64,000 bases of DNA from Druceiella hillmani (Eukaryota; Arthropoda; Insecta; Lepidoptera; Hepialidae). Below are positions 59,830 through 64,000 of the stretch, piece after piece. The notes beneath the pieces were generated by a model that saw only the letters and a program-made list of their open reading frames with translations, had not been told where the DNA came from and ran no database searches. The position numbers were made by a program, and so were the translations under genes. The stretch covers positions 41,311,501 to 41,375,500 of the forward strand of contig JAYKKI010000013.1 in NCBI GenBank assembly GCA_039881145.1, given 5' to 3'. The stretch's first letter is position 1. Every line of letters starts with the position of its first letter.

Positions 59830-60025
59830 GACACAAAAATGAAATATCAATCTTGTATAAAAAATAATATAAAGATGTTCCCTTAAAAGTTTTATATCAT
59901 CAATGAGACAAATGAGAAATCTTGTATTGGTTTATGAAAAGTCAGGCTATTTTTCATAATAGTTTGTTTCAGCAAGATGGAAGAAAGTGTAGGTTGTGTC
60001 TCGTTGCTTCTAACAGACCCAACTA
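59830..60025 (+). mobile_element. mariner-leader fragment, second copy
   Basis: gttttatatcatcaatgaga, tttatgaaaagtcaggctat and tttcataatagtttg align in order with 48827-48905 of the mariner copy, and agattgtgttccgttg-like text follows (gtaggttgtgtctcgttgct near 59990). Only the left end of the element is present. Confidence 0.5.
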
Positions 60026-60326
60026 AACATACATGGAACTTCAATGTTCCCGTAGGAATAAAACGAAATCACTTTCAATCAAGATAACAAATTATAAACC
60101 GGATGATATCGTAGACAACAACAAATCGCAAGAAATATTCAGCCCTATGTTATATTACTTATTTTACGTAACGTGTACTTCAGCTAAGGCAAGACAATAA
60201 TAACGGTTGTCTTAAGTTTTACTATAAAACTTGACTGCTGTATCACACCGGTTTTATTCTAACCTTTATTGTCGGTTAAAGTTACGCTATTTTTCATTGG
60301 TTGTCGTTGGCGAGAAAAGAATAACA

Positions 60327-60812
60327 TCATATAATTTTACAAGCAGAAAGAAAAATATAGAGAAAGCTATTTGGTGAACGATGACAGTTCTGTACTTTAT
60401 CTGTGGATGACAGGAGACGCGTTTTTATAGTTTTTTTTATTTTATTGCGTGTCAAGCAAATGTTTATTCGCCGTGTCACTTTCAACATCGGTCTCAAATT
60501 GTCAATTATCAATTTTGTTATTGTAGTTAGTTGAAAGTATTTTATGAAATTATTAAGTAGTAACGTATATAGATCTAAGACATTCCTCAATTCTCGACTA
60601 AGGACTTTATCTGCAAATGCAATATAAGTTTTATCGGATGAAATATAAGACGACGTTTCTTGGTGTCTGATTGAATACACGACATAATTTTTATAAGTGA
60701 ACTCCAAAAATAATCGTTTTTTTATTAAATTATCCAAAAAAATATTTAAATAATCTATAAAGTCATCTGTAACGTCCACAGTACTTTTACGTAAAGTGAA
60801 ATAAGACGTCAT
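60327..60812 (-). CDS. possible orphan ORF, 161 codons, unsupported
   Basis: From ATG at 60812 an open frame of 161 codons runs to 60327 (starts MTSYFTLRKSTVDVTDDFID). It is Leu/Ile/Lys-rich and I recognise nothing in it. In DNA this AT-rich a frame of this length is unusual but possible by chance. No splice, promoter or repeat context supports it. Listed so that it is not lost; probably not a gene. Confidence 0.2.
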   Translation of the reverse strand: MTSYFTLRKSTVDVTDDFIDYLNIFLDNLIKKRLFLEFTYKNYVVYSIRHQETSSYISSDKTYIAFADKVLSRELRNVLDLYTLLLNNFIKYFQLTTITKLIIDNLRPMLKVTRRINICLTRNKIKKTIKTRLLSSTDKVQNCHRSPNSFLYIFLSACKII

Positions 60813-61164
60813 CTTAACGAACGTAGCTGTCAAACTAAAGGTTTTACGACGATACCACGTGACGACGTCTGCTTAAAGGCTGGTACGAGTAACTTCATAA
60901 CGTTTACATTATTCGTAAAGTAACATGATACAACATAGGGCTGATTCTGGAGAGCTTTCTAAACGATTGATATACGCTAACATGATGGGGCGTAACGAAA
61001 AGTGAAACGCTTAAAAACGCGATGGGTAAATTAAGACGACTACGAGCTTCACGTAAAACTATCGCCTTATTTGTTACAAAGCAAATTATCAGTAAAGTGA
61101 AGCTGCAATACTTAAATTTGAAGGTTATATTGAGATATTGTCCGGTATGTATTCGTTAGCGTAC

Positions 61165-62400
61165 GTAGATTGATTGGGCTGCAATTTTTCTCTCTTACAA
61201 CTTTCCTTTTTTTGCAGTACTTAATTTTTCGCCATGGCGAAGGTTATATTGAGGTATTGTGTTTATACTTCGTCAGTGTTCAACACATAGCAATTGATAC
61301 GTGGATTGGTTGGGTTGTAACTTTTCTCTCTTACAACTTTTATTTTTTTTTTTGCAATACTTATTTTTTCACTCTGGCAAAGGTTATATTGTGTTTATAT
61401 TTCGTCAGTGTTCAACATATAGCGATTAGTAAGTGGATTGGTTGGGCTGTAATTTTTCTCTCTTACAACTTTCATATTTTTTTTGCAAAACTTAATTTTT
61501 CGCCATGGCGAATGTTATGTTGAGGTATTGTGTTTATATTTCGTAAGTATTTTTCGTAATATTTCGTAAGGTCAACGTATAGCGATTAGTACGTGGATTG
61601 GTTGGGTTATAATTTTTCTCCCTTACAACTTTCCTTTTTTTTGCAATACTTAATTTTTCTCCATGGCGGATGTTATATTGAGGTATTATGTTTATATTTC
61701 GTCAGTGTTCAACACATAGCGATTAGTACGTGGATTGGTTGGGTTGTAACTTTTCTCTCTTACAACTTTTTTTTTGCAATACTTAATTTTTCGCTATGGC
61801 GAAGGTTATATTGAGGTATTGTGTTTATATTTCGTCAGTGTTCAACATATAGCGATTAGTAAGTGGATTGGTTGGATGTAATTTTTCTCTCTTACAACCA
61901 CATAGTACGTGGATTGATTGGGCTGCAATGTTTCTCTCTTACAACTTTCCTTTTTTTGCAATACTTAATTTTTCGCCATGGCTAAGGTTATATTGAGGTA
62001 TTGTGTTTATATTTTGTCAGTGTTCAACACAAAGTGATTAGTACGTGGATTGGTTGGGTTGTAACTTTTCTCTCTTACAACTTTTTTTTTTGCAATACTT
62101 AATTTTTCGCTATGGCGAAGGTTATATTGAGGTATTGTGTTTATATTTCGTCAGTGTTCAACACATAGCGATTAATACGTGGATTGGTTGGGTTATAACT
62201 TTTCTCTCTTACAACTTTTATTTGTTTTCCAATACTTATTTTTTCGCCCTGGCGAAGGTTATATTGAGGTATTGTGTTTACATTTCGTCAGTGTTCAACA
62301 TATAGCGATTAGTACGTGGATTGGTTGCGCTGTAATTTTTCTCTCTTGCAACTTTGAATTTTTTTTTACAGCAAGCCCAAAAAAATAGAAAATTGCAAAG
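61165..62400 (+). repeat. tandem array, ~135-bp unit, ten starts
   Basis: The word gtggattggttggg (first copy gtagattgattggg) starts units at 61165, 61301, 61433, 61593, 61730, 61863, 61909, 62045, 62179 and 62316. Spacing is 132-137, except one expanded unit (160) and one collapsed unit (46). Each unit also has a T-run of variable length and cgccatggcgaaggttatat, whose core gccatggc is palindromic. The long frames across it (IGWVVTFLSYNF-like) are repeat artefacts. Confidence 0.95.
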
Positions 62401-62660
62401 AACTTATGGGTAATTCCACCGGAGCCAGCGGCCGACCCTGCTGATGGAACTGCGCTCTCGGTGTACAGATGCTTTGTTTGCGAAATAGTTCGTGCATTCG
62501 CAGTAACCGCCAAAGCAGTTATTAAGTTTTTTGCGTATAGTGAATATAATGACTGTACTGATGAAGGTCGCATGCAATGGAGGTTCATTTTGGCACTGGG
62601 ATACAGTTTTACTTAGTGTCTTGTTAAAAGTAGACCTAATTATTCATATGCATAAATATA
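62401..62660 (+). other. no gene seen
   Basis: Short stretch of balanced composition (caccggagccagcggccgac near 62417) after the array, with no supported gene. Confidence 0.3.
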
Positions 62661-62664
62661 TATG

Positions 62665-62722
<58 letters not shown>
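62661..62722. repeat. (TA)n microsatellite
   Basis: An almost pure run of TA dinucleotides preceded by tatgtatgta. Confidence 0.98.
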
Positions 62723-62724
<2 letters not shown>

Positions 62725-63442
62725 CGTGTCTTAATTATGTTAGACTGAATTGGCAACGATGTCGCTTCGTTAATAAAAACGTGTCGTTAACATGTGTGAT
62801 TTTTCGGTTATAAGAGTTTCTTAGTGGGAAATCTATGGTATGCTGTATGGGTACTTGTATTTGATTGTTTTACTTACATTTTTGTTAACCGACTTCAAAA
62901 AAGGCGTAGGTTCTCAATTAGAATTTATTTTTTTGTGTATAATATATTAATATATCATATTTCCGGCATTCATCAATGAATTTGGATTGTTTTTTATTTG
63001 GAAGGGTTTACCCCCACTTCCATGAAAATTCAGTTAGAATTTCTCTATGTAAATTGAAGATTGCACCACAGAATTCTTCAAAACTTAACAGTACTGGTGT
63101 CGTGATCGTGTTTGGATGGTATAGGTCTAATGATAATCTAATAATAAAGTATCGTTTGCCCTTTAGCAAAATCGGGGTGCAATGATGGAGCCGAGAGGTG
63201 GTGCGAGAACCTCTTTACTGATGAGAAGTGAACTCGTCGAGTTGGGACTCGTTTGACTTGTCTTGACGTAAGCAAGAAAATAAAAAAGTAAATAGGTAGG
63301 AAAATGTATACCGGTAAATACAAAGGCATGAAGCAATTAATATAATAGTATGCAAATAGTTAATAAGTAAGCACACATATAAACAAAGGCATGAAGTGAC
63401 CAAAGCATTAGTACGTAAGTAGGAAAGTAAATACATATTTTT
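62723..63442 (+). other. no gene seen
   Basis: accgacttcaaaaaaggcgt (62889) resembles a common insect LINE-end phrase; otherwise nothing is recognised. Confidence 0.35.
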
Positions 63443-63475
63443 GAAGTTTATATAGGCGATGCCTATATAAACTTC
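63443..63475. repeat. perfect 15-bp palindrome around gat
   Basis: gaagtttatataggc, then gat, then its exact reverse complement. It may be the junction of an inverted duplication or a cruciform site. Confidence 0.9.
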
Positions 63476-63685
63476 GATGCGACCAAAACGTGTCGCAATT
63501 TGAGCGCTTATGTTTTCGAAACTAATAATCTTATAGCAATAAAAGTTATCGGTTATGATATGTAGCCCTATTTAGATAGAATAGGTTAAGTAAAGTCATA
63601 TAGAAAGCAATAAACAGCAACATTCAAATTTGTCGAAAATAGAGAAAAAAATTTTCGATATAATTGTTATAAATCAAATGTATAA

Positions 63686-64000
63686 TTACATATCATCATC
63701 ATCATCATATATATTAATACGCTAAGGTTAAGATGTTACTCTCCCTTTTTAGAAAAAACCTCACAACTAATCCACATAAATTATATATCATTTTATAGAT
63801 AATTGCTTGCTCTACCGGCATCCACAACTAAAAAATTTATTATTGCTATTGTTTTTGCAAATTAATTAATTATTAAAATTATATACACAAAACAGCAATG
63901 CTGCCATCTAACGGCTCAACGTCAATATGATTGACGGTCGGTAAAATTTTTGTTTAATTTCAAATCCACTCACGTATAAATAAAGTGGCGCTTTAGCTCA
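63686..64000 (-). mobile_element. interspersed element, copy 2, cut by the window end
   Basis: The reverse complement of 38086-38386, near-identical. In this orientation the element's tail lies at 63686-63720 with a (cat)n microsatellite of about six units, whereas copy 1 has two. The rest of the element lies beyond the window. Confidence 0.7.

Noticed and set aside
61170..62388. Long overlapping frames repeating IGWVVTFLSYNF-like peptides
   Set aside because: They are generated by the 135-bp tandem array, break at each unit-length change and have no gene context.

Overview
The window is AT-rich, intron- and repeat-rich animal DNA, almost certainly from an insect and probably from a moth or butterfly (Lepidoptera). 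The lineage call rests on remembered lepidopteran interspersed-repeat themes: a 'cggaaccct...ctgtctgtc...ctcaggaac' repeat, a 'cggcacagctagt' element end, and a 'gaagttatacttcttt' element. I could not run a search, so it is an inference. There are no bacterial features: no operons, no CRISPR, no convincing tRNA or rRNA.

Layout. 1-5.6 kb: one long intronless minus-strand gene for a 1197-residue helical protein of unknown function, with its flanks and a hairpin just upstream. 5.8-11.2 kb: no recognisable gene. 11.4-16.4 kb: a decayed non-LTR retrotransposon (gag with zinc knuckles, endonuclease, reverse transcriptase missing its catalytic core, RNase H). 16.7-19.4 kb: a decayed hAT DNA transposon with matching 16-bp terminal inverted repeats. 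19.4-22.8 kb: AT-rich DNA with no gene seen. 22.86-25.78 kb: a CpG-richer promoter, a candidate non-coding first exon, and a plus-strand exon that starts a host protein (43 codons, then a consensus splice donor). The N-terminus looks like that of the PAR-1/MARK kinase family from memory; no kinase exon lies in the window, so this is tentative.

From 25.8 kb to the end I find no convincing further host coding exon. If the 25.8-kb exon belongs to a gene continuing to the right, this is its long first coding intron. It is packed with repeats: two copies of a small TIR element (30.2 and 59.3 kb), a near-perfect foldback (30.7 kb), an inverted pair of near-identical 300-bp repeats (38.1 and 63.7 kb), a possible first exon of a SWIM/YqaJ-type transposon gene (44.8 kb), a dead mariner (48.8-49.9 kb), a 1.8-kb long-TIR foldback with a nested element (51.7-53.5 kb), a 52-bp-TIR MITE (56.0 kb), and seven tandem arrays with units of 26, ~25/34, 68, ~135, 148, 190 and 313 bp. 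Two GC/CpG-rich islands (36.9 and 48.5 kb) stand out and could be internal promoters.

The genes do not form a pathway. The window is best read as one orphan single-exon gene, the 5' end of one long-intron host gene, and a large set of mobile and tandem repeats.
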